Assembly (NCBI GenBank): GCA_043743105.1
Contig: JAYTXD010000006.1
Coordinates: 1 to 15,970, forward strand
Origin: RYN-417 sp043743105
Lineage (GTDB): Bacteria > Patescibacteriota > Saccharimonadia > Saccharimonadales > JACDBH01
Length of the DNA: 15,970 nt
Reading direction: 5' to 3'
The notes beneath the pieces are model-generated. The model was not told the origin of the DNA and searched no databases. It was given only the letters and a program-made list of their open reading frames with translations. Each line of letters begins with the position of its first letter. Within the stretch, counting starts at the first letter, position 1. Both the position numbers and the translations under genes were made by a program. Shown here in pieces: positions 7,474 to 13,936 of this stretch.

Positions 7474-8139
7474 ATGAATGAAGCACTGTTGACCGGCAAA
7501 GAGAGAAAACTACTCGCACGGGAAATACTTAGAAAGAGCAATGCTACCATTACTGAGGCGCCAACAGTAATATTTATGGCAGGACTACCTGGCGCAGGCA
7601 AAACGGAATTTACAAAGAATTTGTTAGTGGAACTTGTTGAAAATCCTCTACGTATTGATATGGATGAGATAGCCGAAAGTATTGGAGGTTATTCGCCTCA
7701 GAAAGCTCACTTGTTTCGCCTTGACGCAACCGCAATATTAGAAAAGATTTTTGAAGAAGCGATAAAAAAGAAATATTTGATTATTATGGATGGTACGCTT
7801 GGTCACAGTAAGGCCATCCAAAATATAAAGAGAGCAATTGAAAAAGGCTATCACATTAATGTCATGTATATACATCAAACGCCAACCATAGCTTGGCATT
7901 TTACTCAAGACAGAGAATTGATAGAGAAAAGGGCTATCGATAAAGACAAGTTTATTAAAACTTACTACTCGATATTTGAAAACCTGAAAGTTTTACAAGA
8001 GTTGCAGGATGTTAAAATTAGTGTCATAATTAAAGACGAGAAGAATAAAATAGGACGAAGGTTCGATAATGTACGCAATGTATTTGATATTATCCCACCT
8101 GTGTTGGAAATCTCTCAGCTAGAAAATGATATTATATAG
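7474..8139 (+). CDS. Zeta-toxin-family P-loop kinase
   Basis: A 221-residue soluble protein with the P-loop GLPGAGKTE at 37-45, a following strand and RIDMDEI (60-66) that matches the substrate-binding Asp region of zeta toxins, and LIIMDGTL, the second acidic strand of the family. The later DRELIEKRAIDK helix has the basic residues expected of the lid. Zeta toxins phosphorylate UDP-N-acetylglucosamine and block wall synthesis; related kinases act on other nucleotides or antibiotics, so the substrate is not settled here. No epsilon antitoxin gene lies upstream. A 54-aa basic ORF follows after 12 bases. The gene is visibly more AT-rich than its neighbours, which suggests separate acquisition. 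The start is set by the -10 box 6 nt upstream. Confidence 0.8.
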   Translation: MNEALLTGKERKLLAREILRKSNATITEAPTVIFMAGLPGAGKTEFTKNLLVELVENPLRIDMDEIAESIGGYSPQKAHLFRLDATAILEKIFEEAIKKKYLIIMDGTLGHSKAIQNIKRAIEKGYHINVMYIHQTPTIAWHFTQDRELIEKRAIDKDKFIKTYYSIFENLKVLQELQDVKISVIIKDEKNKIGRRFDNVRNVFDIIPPVLEISQLENDII

Positions 8140-8145
8140 TAAGAT
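8140..8145 (+). promoter_or_regulatory. -10-like TAAGAT before the 54-aa ORF
   Basis: TAAGAT overlaps the last base of the zeta-like gene's stop and ends exactly 6 nt before the ATG at 8152, the same spacing as at three other genes here. It matches the consensus at four of six positions, so it is weak on its own. Confidence 0.3.
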
Positions 8146-8151
8146 TAAACT

Positions 8152-8316
8152 ATGAAATTTATACGACTTAGATCATCAAAAAAAGTTTCCATGACTGACA
8201 TTACATCAAAGAACCCTTCGAGAGAAGCGAAGAGTGCGTTAAAGCGTGCGCTTAAAGCTGCACATTCAGATCAGGAATCAATAAGGATTGAAGCTAGAGC
8301 TATTAGAGCTAACTAG
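8152..8316 (+). CDS. 54-aa basic protein following the zeta-like kinase
   Basis: ATG at 8152, stop TAG at 8314-8316. The peptide begins MKFIRLRSSKKVSM and is rich in Lys, Arg, Ala and Glu, with a likely helix in the second half (SREAKSALKRALKAAHSDQE, then IEARAIRAN). No Shine-Dalgarno is seen; a -10-like TAAGAT lies 6 nt upstream. It begins 12 bases after the kinase stop on the same strand and is followed by a terminator at 8376-8403, so the two form a unit. Its place invites the idea of an antitoxin, but known epsilon antitoxins are acidic and encoded upstream, so this is only a guess. I recognise no family. Confidence 0.5.
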   Translation: MKFIRLRSSKKVSMTDITSKNPSREAKSALKRALKAAHSDQESIRIEARAIRAN

Positions 8317-8375
8317 TACAATTAAAGTTGCGAAGTACGTCCACTAGCCCCAGCCAGTAGCTGTTTAACAGAGGT

Positions 8376-8404
8376 AGACCGTATTGCTATGACACGGTCT
8401 TTTC
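8376..8404 (+). terminator. Intrinsic terminator, copy 1 of a repeated hairpin
   Basis: AGACCGT (8376-8382) and ACGGTCT (8394-8400) pair with an 11-base loop and run into TTTT. The hairpin is nearly identical to that at 9612-9636. Confidence 0.7.
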
Positions 8405-8445
8405 TGTTCCAAACCACTCCTTTGTAAAGCCCTTTGTGGCAAAAT

Positions 8446-8506
8446 CATAATTACTGGCTTTGACTTGCGTTGACTAAATAATCAGAGGACAATAAGCATA
8501 ATTACT
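8446..8506 (+). promoter_or_regulatory. Promoter region of the Ig-like gene with direct repeat
   Basis: TTGACT occurs twice (8460-8465 and 8470-8475), each a fair -35 box. CATAATTACT occurs at 8446-8455 and 8497-8506, 51 bases apart, flanking the promoter. -10 choices are TAAGCA (8493-8498, 17-base spacer) or CATAAT (8497-8502, 21-base spacer); neither combination is ideal. Confidence 0.35.
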
Positions 8507-8520
8507 AAGGAGTGATCAAG

Positions 8521-9462
8521 ATGACAACCAATCCAAACAACGACAAAGGTGAATCAAAAGGCGAAGACAGTCCCGGTATTGCCGACCAAGCTGCGAGTGG
8601 CGGTTTAAGCCGCGGAACAGACCTACCTGGCATTTCTGACCAAGCCGCGGAGGGCAGCCTGTCCAGCTACTTCGCTTTCCCCAAAGGCAAGGGGAAGGCA
8701 TGGCCGTTCATGGTTCTATTTTTAATCGCAGTTGTCATCGTTATTATTATATTGGCCGAAACCGGAGTCATCGAGGCGCCAACCATGGTTCACCCCAGTA
8801 GCAGTAATACTAATTCGTCTGCGACCAGCAAACTGGCGGCCAGTTTTGCGCCCACACCTTCAATTATCAAAGCTGGGGAATCCTCAACGCTGAATTGGGC
8901 TTTTACTGGCGGCGTGCGGGTCGCTGCTGGCGACCTTAACAGCGATGAATTAAAGGTGACTTTTTATGAAGGTGATGCCAACACTGATCCAAATCTCACT
9001 AAAACCGGCCAAGGCACGTTGGTAGTAACCAAAAACGGCAGCAAAGTGGTGACGCCCAAAGTCACGACCACCTATTCGTTAGTCATCGCAGGCGCGAACA
9101 ACACCTACACAGGCCAGGCCATTGTCTTTACGGCCACAGTTACCGTTATACCAGCGTCACCAACCCTAAGCACCACCACGGCTGTCCTCACTTCTTCAAC
9201 GAACCCATCGACTGTCGAGCAGTCGGTCACCTTTACCGCCACCGTCAGTGGAACTTCCGGTGCCGCACCCACAGGCACTGTTAATTTCTATAATGGCACA
9301 ACTCTCCTGGGCACCGGCACATTGAACGGGTCGGGTGTGGCCACCATCTCTACCCGATCGCTTTCGATCGGTACACAAACAATTACTGCCACCTATAACG
9401 GAGACTCCACTCACAGCGCCAGTACATCGCCCAAAGTGGACCAAGTTATTAATAAGGGCTGA
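8521..9462 (+). CDS. Single-pass membrane protein with bacterial Ig-like domain
   Basis: The ATG at 8521 is chosen because AAGGAG (8507-8512) stands eight bases before it; a GTG nine bases further upstream lies within that site. The 313 residues begin with a hydrophilic stretch holding a tandem repeat, SPGIADQAASGGLS (17-30) and LPGISDQAAEGSLS (35-48). One membrane helix follows at 61-79, then a Ser/Thr-rich linker, a beta-rich region (about 108-209), and a typical bacterial Ig-like domain of the Big_3_5 kind (about 215-311) with PTGTVNFYNGTTLLGTGTL and ITATYNGDSTHSAS. The order suggests an N-terminal cytoplasmic tail and surface-exposed Ig domains, a design used for adhesion or cell-surface contact; that is relevant if the cell lives attached to a host. 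No sortase motif is seen. Confidence 0.8.
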   Translation: MTTNPNNDKGESKGEDSPGIADQAASGGLSRGTDLPGISDQAAEGSLSSYFAFPKGKGKAWPFMVLFLIAVVIVIIILAETGVIEAPTMVHPSSSNTNSSATSKLAASFAPTPSIIKAGESSTLNWAFTGGVRVAAGDLNSDELKVTFYEGDANTDPNLTKTGQGTLVVTKNGSKVVTPKVTTTYSLVIAGANNTYTGQAIVFTATVTVIPASPTLSTTTAVLTSSTNPSTVEQSVTFTATVSGTSGAAPTGTVNFYNGTTLLGTGTLNGSGVATISTRSLSIGTQTITATYNGDSTHSASTSPKVDQVINKG

Positions 9463-9479
9463 TCAAACCGAGCATATTA

Positions 9480-9560
9480 GAAAAGGTCCGTGACCGGCCT
9501 GCTCAACGAGTCGAGCCACGTTTGGTGTCGCACTTCCGTAGACAAGTGAGACTCGGACTC
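9480..9560. other. Structured intergenic segment
   Basis: The sequence after the Ig-like gene is full of pairing segments: GGTC-CGT-GACC (9485-9495); an outer stem of GAGTCGAG (9508-9515) with CTCGGACTC (9552-9560) with one bulge; and inside it CACTT (9531-9535) with AAGTG (9544-9548). It could be a structured RNA, a recombination site or chance. It does not fit a tRNA. It lies between the Ig-like stop and the terminator at 9612. Confidence 0.35.
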
Positions 9561-9611
9561 AAAAGCCTAATCTAACCCACAGAGCTCAGCCAAGAGATAA
9601 TTAACATATAT

Positions 9612-9646
9612 AGACCGTATTGCTATGCAACGGTCTATTGTTTTTG
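9612..9646 (+). terminator. Intrinsic terminator, copy 2 of the repeated hairpin
   Basis: AGACCGT (9612-9618) pairs with ACGGTCT (9630-9636) over an 11-base loop, then ATTGTTTTTG. It ends the Ig-like gene's transcript about 150 bases after its stop codon. The stems and most of the loop equal the 8376-8400 copy. Confidence 0.7.
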
Positions 9647-9698
9647 TAAAGACCTCTCTGAACCAGCATGTCCAGCACTATCGGTGAAAATAACATAC

Positions 9699-9727
9699 TT
9701 TCATAATACCCCCATGGGGTATATACT
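9699..9727 (+). promoter_or_regulatory. CsoR-controlled promoter and operator of the copper cluster
   Basis: The palindrome ATACCCC-CAT-GGGGTAT (9706-9722) has the G/C-tract, TA-flanked form known for CsoR operators. It fills the 17-base spacer between a weak -35 (TTTCAT, 9699-9704) and the -10 TATACT (9722-9727). Bound CsoR would cover the polymerase site and copper would release it. The -10 ends 6 nt before the csoR ATG, so the transcript looks leaderless. Confidence 0.8.
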
Positions 9728-9733
9728 TTTGGT

Positions 9734-10018
9734 ATGAGAGTAGATATTAAAAAGCGCGCGGGTCATCGTACAAAAATCATTGAAGGTCAGATAAAAGGTC
9801 TTCAAAAAATGATAGATAGTGAAGAATACTGTATGGATATTCTTACGCAAAGCCTGGCTATTCAAAAATCACTAGCTTCCCTTAATAAGTTGGTTCTGGA
9901 AAATCACATAACTACCCACATTACGGATATGCTGAGTTCAAATGATGCAAAACAAATAGAAAAAGCTCAGGCAGAGTTGCTCCAGCTCTATGAGCTAAAC
10001 AACATTAGGGGCAAATAG
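9734..10018 (+). CDS. csoR: CsoR-family metal-sensing repressor, C-H-H variant
   Basis: A 94-residue all-helical protein with the family's opening R-x-x-x-IEGQIKGL-x-x-MI (about 12-27) and EEYCMDIL. CsoR proteins are tetramers that bind operator DNA and let go when Cu(I) binds Cys, His and Cys. The ligand positions here read C33, H58 and H62: the second Cys of copper CsoR is His, as in the nickel/cobalt sensor RcnR, but the N-terminal His of RcnR is missing. The neighbours (operator at 9706-9722, CPH-type ATPase, DUF305) still argue for copper. The ATG at 9734 lies 6 nt after the -10 box with no Shine-Dalgarno. Its stop overlaps the ATPase start by one base, so both come from one message. Confidence 0.88.
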   Translation: MRVDIKKRAGHRTKIIEGQIKGLQKMIDSEEYCMDILTQSLAIQKSLASLNKLVLENHITTHITDMLSSNDAKQIEKAQAELLQLYELNNIRGK

Positions 10019-12051
10019 TGGATCATTCGATGCATAGTGGAGTCGAGGGTCATGATTCGCATAGTCACGACAAGCACGAAGGCCATAGCCCTGATATGTT
10101 CAAGAAAAAGTTTTGGCTGAGTTTCGCACTTACTATTCCTCTACTACTCTACTCGGCAACTATTCAAGAGTTACTTAACTTTACGATGCCGACTTTCCCG
10201 GGCAGCAACTGGATTCCTGCGATTCTTGGAACTTTCATTTTCTTCTACGGTGGGCTGGTATTCCTAAAAGGAGCCAAGTCCGAACTTGCCGACCGTCAGC
10301 CAGGCATGATGACTCTTATTTCGCTAGCCATTACCGTTGCTTTTGGCTATAGCTTAGCTGTGTCATTTGGGCTTGATGGCATGGATTTCTGGTGGGAGTT
10401 AGCAACACTTATTACTATTATGTTGCTTGGCCACTGGCTTGAAATGGCTTCAGTTATGAGCGCACAAGGCGCATTAAAGGAATTAGCCAAACTATTGCCA
10501 GATGAGGCAGAACTAATTACTAAAAGTGGCACAAAAACCGTCACTGTTTCTGAACTAAAAGTTGGTGATCTTGTTTTAGTGAGACCCGGAGCAGTCGTGC
10601 CAACAGATAGCGTTGTTGTCAGGGGCGAGTCTGAAGTCAACGAATCTATGCTGACGGGTGAATCTAAACCCGTAAAGAAGGCTGTTAAGTCACTAGTAAT
10701 TGGTGGGAGCATTAATGGTAGTGGGTCATTAACTGTTCAGGTTAGTAAAGTTGGAGTTGGCAGCGATACAGCACTAGCTGGCATTATGAAACTTGTTGCC
10801 GATGCTCAAACTAGCAAATCGAAAACTCAGATAGTCGCTGATCGTGCAGCCTTTTACTTAACTTTTGTTGCGCTCGGTGCAGCTATCTTGACGGCTGTTG
10901 GTTGGGCTGTGTTTAGTGACCAATCTGTATCATTTATTCTTGAACGTGTTGTTACTGTCCTTGTAATTGCTTGTCCGCATGCCCTAGGCTTGGCGGTGCC
11001 ACTAGTGACTGCTATATCCACTACACTTGCAGCTAAAAATGGCTTACTAGTTCGGGAGCGTATGGCGCTGGAAGCAGCTCGTAAGATAGATATCGTTCTC
11101 TTTGATAAAACAGGCACTCTGACTAAAGGCGAACACGGCGTAACGGACATTTGGGCAACTAAAGGTTATAAGAACGAGGACATCTTGCATTTAACTGCCA
11201 GCCTAGAGCAAAACAGCGAGCATATTGTTGGCAAAGGAATACTCACAGAAGCTAAGAAACAACACGTTCATCTCGATAAAGTAGAAAAGTTTACTGCAAT
11301 CCCAGGTGCTGGCGTTAAAGGTGTATTGCATGGCAATGAAACATATTTAGCAGTTAGTTACCGCTATCTTACCGAACATAAGCTTACTGTTCCGGTAGAT
11401 TTTGCAGACCAAGCTAAACAGGCAGCCAAAGATGGCAAGACGGAAGTATACCTAGTGTTTAAAGATAAAGTTATCGGAGCTATTGCCCTAGCAGACGTCA
11501 TAAGAGACGAAGCCAAAGCAACGATTGCACGGCTAAAAGAACTCGGCGTAAAAAGTGCCATGATAACCGGCGATAGCAAAGATGTCGCAAGCTATGTAGC
11601 TAAACAGCTCGGTTTAGAACAATATTTTGCTGAGGTACATCCTGAATATAAGGCCAAGAAAGTGAAGGAACTTCAGAAAAAAGGATTACGGGTTGCAATG
11701 GTTGGCGATGGCATCAACGATGCTCCAGCACTGACGCAAGCAGACGTAGGGATTGCGATTGGAGCTGGCACTGATGTGGCGATTGAATCTGCTGGAATTA
11801 TACTCGCTAGTAGTGATCCTCGAGGAGTTTCAAAGATCATCTTACTTTCTAAAGGAACATACCGTAAGATGGTGCAAAATCTTTTCTGGGGAGCTGGTTA
11901 CAATGTTGTGGCTATCCCTCTTGCAACGGGGATTACTGCGGGGTTGGGCTTTGTGCTCTCACCTGCACTGGGCGCAGTCTTTATGTCACTTTCCACTATT
12001 ATAGTGGCAATCAATGCCCAGTTTCTGCGTAACTTAAGGCTCAAGGTATAA
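10018..12051 (+). CDS. copB: Copper-exporting P1B-type ATPase, CopB class
   Basis: A 677-residue P-type ATPase. The GTG start overlaps the csoR stop, with AGGGG a few bases upstream. The N-terminus has seven His within the first 23 residues, then about eight membrane helices. Signatures: TGES at 213-216 (actuator), CPH at 319-321 (metal-binding helix), DKTGT with phosphorylated D363, GDGINDAP at 563-570, and late-helix motifs YN and MSLSTIIVA. CPH with MS-x-ST and a His-rich tail marks group P1B-3, which exports Cu(II)/Cu(I) or Ag(I) from the cytoplasm. There is no N-terminal heavy-metal-associated domain, as usual for this class. The nucleotide-domain HP motif reads SEHIVGKGI, keeping His but with Ile for Pro, which is unusual. 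Expected to be induced by copper through CsoR. Confidence 0.93.
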   Translation: MDHSMHSGVEGHDSHSHDKHEGHSPDMFKKKFWLSFALTIPLLLYSATIQELLNFTMPTFPGSNWIPAILGTFIFFYGGLVFLKGAKSELADRQPGMMTLISLAITVAFGYSLAVSFGLDGMDFWWELATLITIMLLGHWLEMASVMSAQGALKELAKLLPDEAELITKSGTKTVTVSELKVGDLVLVRPGAVVPTDSVVVRGESEVNESMLTGESKPVKKAVKSLVIGGSINGSGSLTVQVSKVGVGSDTALAGIMKLVADAQTSKSKTQIVADRAAFYLTFVALGAAILTAVGWAVFSDQSVSFILERVVTVLVIACPHALGLAVPLVTAISTTLAAKNGLLVRERMALEAARKIDIVLFDKTGTLTKGEHGVTDIWATKGYKNEDILHLTASLEQNSEHIVGKGILTEAKKQHVHLDKVEKFTAIPGAGVKGVLHGNETYLAVSYRYLTEHKLTVPVDFADQAKQAAKDGKTEVYLVFKDKVIGAIALADVIRDEAKATIARLKELGVKSAMITGDSKDVASYVAKQLGLEQYFAEVHPEYKAKKVKELQKKGLRVAMVGDGINDAPALTQADVGIAIGAGTDVAIESAGIILASSDPRGVSKIILLSKGTYRKMVQNLFWGAGYNVVAIPLATGITAGLGFVLSPALGAVFMSLSTIIVAINAQFLRNLRLKV

Positions 12052-12052
12052 T
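12047..12052 (+). promoter_or_regulatory. Perfect -10 box at the end of copB
   Basis: TATAAT spans the copB stop and ends 6 nt before the next ATG (12059). With the same spacing at other genes it may drive a leaderless transcript of the downstream genes; no convincing -35 is present, and the bases also encode the copB end. Confidence 0.35.
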
Positions 12053-12058
12053 AAGCGT

Positions 12059-12415
12059 ATGAGAAAAGCTTTCCGACTATTGACTGCTAGTTTCGCCACA
12101 TTGCTTTTCCTAGCCGTTGGACAATTTAACCATGTCGCAGCGATGCAAATGCCACATGATATGGCGGGCATGAATCATAATAGTTCTACGAGTTCTTCAC
12201 AGACATGCGCCACACTCTGCTCGACAATGACTGTTGGCAAAGAGGAGAAGTACTATACGGTTGAGCGAAGGGATGAAGATGAGCCAGAACCGCCGTTTTA
12301 TCTTGCACTAAGGTCTCAAACCTATCTTGCGACACTCCCCGTACGACAGCCCGATGACCCAGAACTACCGTTAAAAGTACCCATTCATATACGTATAGGT
12401 GTTTTCCGAAGTTGA
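12059..12415 (+). CDS. Small secreted Met/His/Cys-rich protein, probable copper binder
   Basis: A 118-residue protein with a signal peptide (MRKAF, hydrophobic core to about residue 20, likely cleavage near HVAA at 25-28). The exported part opens with a metal-ligand cluster, M29, M31, H33, M35, M38 and H40 (QMPHDMAGMNH), a Ser-rich linker, then C50 and C54 in CATLC. The rest is acidic and Pro-rich, without membrane segments. Met/His clusters of this kind bind copper in extracytoplasmic proteins. It begins eight bases after the ATPase stop and precedes the DUF305 gene, so a role in holding or passing exported copper is a fair inference. I know no named family that fits the full length. Confidence 0.7.
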   Translation: MRKAFRLLTASFATLLFLAVGQFNHVAAMQMPHDMAGMNHNSSTSSSQTCATLCSTMTVGKEEKYYTVERRDEDEPEPPFYLALRSQTYLATLPVRQPDDPELPLKVPIHIRIGVFRS

Positions 12416-12466
12416 GATTCACGTTTTTTTTGACGTGCCCCTTAATTAAATGAAATCGGAGAATCT

Positions 12467-13132
12467 ATGAAAAGCACAACTAAGTATGCAGGTATTGGAC
12501 TCTCAGTAACAGTAGCCTTGATTGGCATAAGCGTTTATGCAATTAACCGTAATGGAGATAGCTCCATGACGAGCATGACAAAAAGTAGCCAAGTCGCTTC
12601 TGCTGAAGTAGCGCCAAACAAAGAATCTAGTGATTACAAAATGATGGCTGCGGTGAGTAGTGAAGAATACGATCGCCTGTTCCTGGCGAATATGATATCC
12701 CACCATCAAGGCGCTGTAGACATGGCGAATCTAGCACTCAAGAGTGCGAAGCATCAAGAAGTCAAAGACTTGGCAAACGCTATTGTATCGGCTCAAACGA
12801 CTGAAATTACTAGCATGGTCTCTTGGCAGAAAGCCTGGGGCTATCCTGCGAGCAGTGGAACGGCCATGATGGATCACTCAGCTATGGGGATGGAAGACAC
12901 AAATGCCGGCATGATGAATGCACTTAACACTAAAACAGGTGACGCTTTTGATAAAGCATTCCTTGAGCAGATGATTATGCATCACCAATCTGCCATAAAC
13001 ATGGCTGCACCTGGGAAAATAAATGCTCAACACAAGGAAGTGAAAGATTTAACGGTTGCTATAATCACAGCTCAAACCAAAGAAATACAGCAAATGAAAC
13101 AGTGGCAGAAAAACTGGGGTTACACAAATTAG
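12467..13132 (+). CDS. Tandem DUF305 extracytoplasmic protein
   Basis: A 221-residue protein with an N-terminal hydrophobic helix (about 7-26) that is a signal peptide or anchor, and a GGAGA ribosome site just before the ATG. Two DUF305 units follow. The first has MISHHQGAVDMA and ends EITSMVSWQKAWGY; the second has MIMHHQSAINMA and ends EIQQMKQWQKNWGY. The repeated HH, Met and W positions are the family's hallmark, a ferritin-like helical fold. Between them is a Met/His-rich linker (MMDHSAMGME). DUF305 proteins are common next to copper-resistance genes and are thought to bind metal outside the membrane, though their exact action is not settled. Position in this cluster agrees. Confidence 0.88.
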   Translation: MKSTTKYAGIGLSVTVALIGISVYAINRNGDSSMTSMTKSSQVASAEVAPNKESSDYKMMAAVSSEEYDRLFLANMISHHQGAVDMANLALKSAKHQEVKDLANAIVSAQTTEITSMVSWQKAWGYPASSGTAMMDHSAMGMEDTNAGMMNALNTKTGDAFDKAFLEQMIMHHQSAINMAAPGKINAQHKEVKDLTVAIITAQTKEIQQMKQWQKNWGYTN

Positions 13133-13183
13133 ACAATCAAATTAAGTTCGGTCATATTCCTGAAGCTTTATTTACGATAGTAG

Positions 13184-13250
13184 GGTTAATTTTATGCATA
13201 CTGGCATGGAGGCTTGCCCTTACAGCTGGAGCACCTGGTTAATTTTATGC
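13184..13250 (+). repeat. 14-bp direct repeat GGTTAATTTTATGC
   Basis: Perfect copies at 13184-13197 and 13237-13250, 53 bases apart, lie at the start of the 28-aa frame and within it. Each contains an ATG. It may reflect a local duplication or mark a deletion-prone site. Confidence 0.6.
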
Positions 13251-13280
13251 GGCATTATGTGCAGATTTGTAATACTATGA
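13194..13280 (+). CDS. 28-aa membrane peptide, translationally coupled
   Basis: ATG at 13194, stop TGA at 13278-13280. An AGGG about eight bases upstream (near 13182) may serve the ribosome. The peptide starts MHTGMEACPYSWSTW and ends in a hydrophobic LILCGIMCRFVIL helix with three Cys in all (8, 19, 23). Its stop overlaps the next ATG (13277) as ATGA, a classic coupling. Met, His and Cys near the membrane suit a copper cluster, but no family is recognised. It could be a truncated remnant of a longer small membrane protein. Confidence 0.4.
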   Translation: MHTGMEACPYSWSTWLILCGIMCRFVIL

Positions 13281-13936
13281 ATAGGATGAAACTTGCAGGC
13301 ATGCACCACCTCGAAAAAAAAGAACCTGTTTGGCATGTACAAATAGCTGTGTTCGTTGCAATCATTCTACAGCTACTTTTAAGTAGTAAGCTTGTCGTCG
13401 GCCCCCGATATCTTATCGTTGGGCTAGAGATACTGTTACTATTAGCGCTGGCCGTATTCGGGCCGCTAAAGAAAGAGATCACGTTCCGCGTCCGTCATAC
13501 ACTGGCAGTAATACTGATTGCTATCATTTCCCTTTCTAACATCACGTCATTGATCTTGGTTATAGACAGTTTATTTACGAAAGGTGACGTCACCGGCAAG
13601 CAGCTTATCGTCTCTGGCTTGGCTATTTATCTAACAAACATCATCATCTTTGGCCTGTGGTACTGGGAAATGGATAGTAGCGGCGTACAAGGACAGTCAA
13701 CTGCTGTTAGACCAATTGACTTTTTGTTTCCGCAAATGAGCCTAAAAAGCTCAGGCGAATGGAATCCGACCTTTTTTGATTATCTCTATGTCTCTGTCAC
13801 CAACGCAACAGCATTCAGCCCCACCGATACCCTGCCACTCACACACCGGGCCAAACTGCTTATGACGCTTCAATCTATCACATCACTGCTAACAATTGCT
13901 CTCGTTGCCGCCCGTGCGGTCAATATTCTTGGCTAA
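13277..13936 (+). CDS. Multi-pass membrane protein with channel-like C-terminus
   Basis: The ATG at 13277 is preferred because it overlaps the stop of the 28-aa frame (ATGA); an ATG at 13286 is also possible, and the frame stays open upstream to a TTG at 13214. The 219 residues hold about four clear membrane helices in the first two thirds (starting near VQIAVFVAIILQ, YLIVGLEILLL, TLAVILIAIISL and LIVSGLAIYLTN). The C-terminal part reads FFDYLYVSVTNATAFSPTDT, then a final helix ending VAARAVNIL. A short re-entrant-like segment before a last helix recalls two-helix ion-channel pores, but no potassium selectivity signature (TVGYG) is present. Function is unknown; a link to copper is only by position. 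Its stop overlaps that of trmD on the other strand. Confidence 0.7.
   Translation: MNRMKLAGMHHLEKKEPVWHVQIAVFVAIILQLLLSSKLVVGPRYLIVGLEILLLLALAVFGPLKKEITFRVRHTLAVILIAIISLSNITSLILVIDSLFTKGDVTGKQLIVSGLAIYLTNIIIFGLWYWEMDSSGVQGQSTAVRPIDFLFPQMSLKSSGEWNPTFFDYLYVSVTNATAFSPTDTLPLTHRAKLLMTLQSITSLLTIALVAARAVNILG

Noticed and set aside
10347..11579. Minus-strand frames inside copB
   Set aside because: They are antisense to a fully recognisable ATPase and carry only Ser/Thr/Ala-rich sequence typical of shadow frames.
12420..12437. CACGT/ACGTG inverted repeat around a run of eight T after the small secreted gene
   Set aside because: The T run is in the loop and not behind the stem, so it is not an intrinsic terminator, and the stem is only five bases.
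13214..13276. Longer N-terminus of the multi-pass membrane protein from a TTG start
   Set aside because: It overlaps the 28-aa frame, has no ribosome site at the TTG, and the ATG at 13277 is coupled by ATGA.
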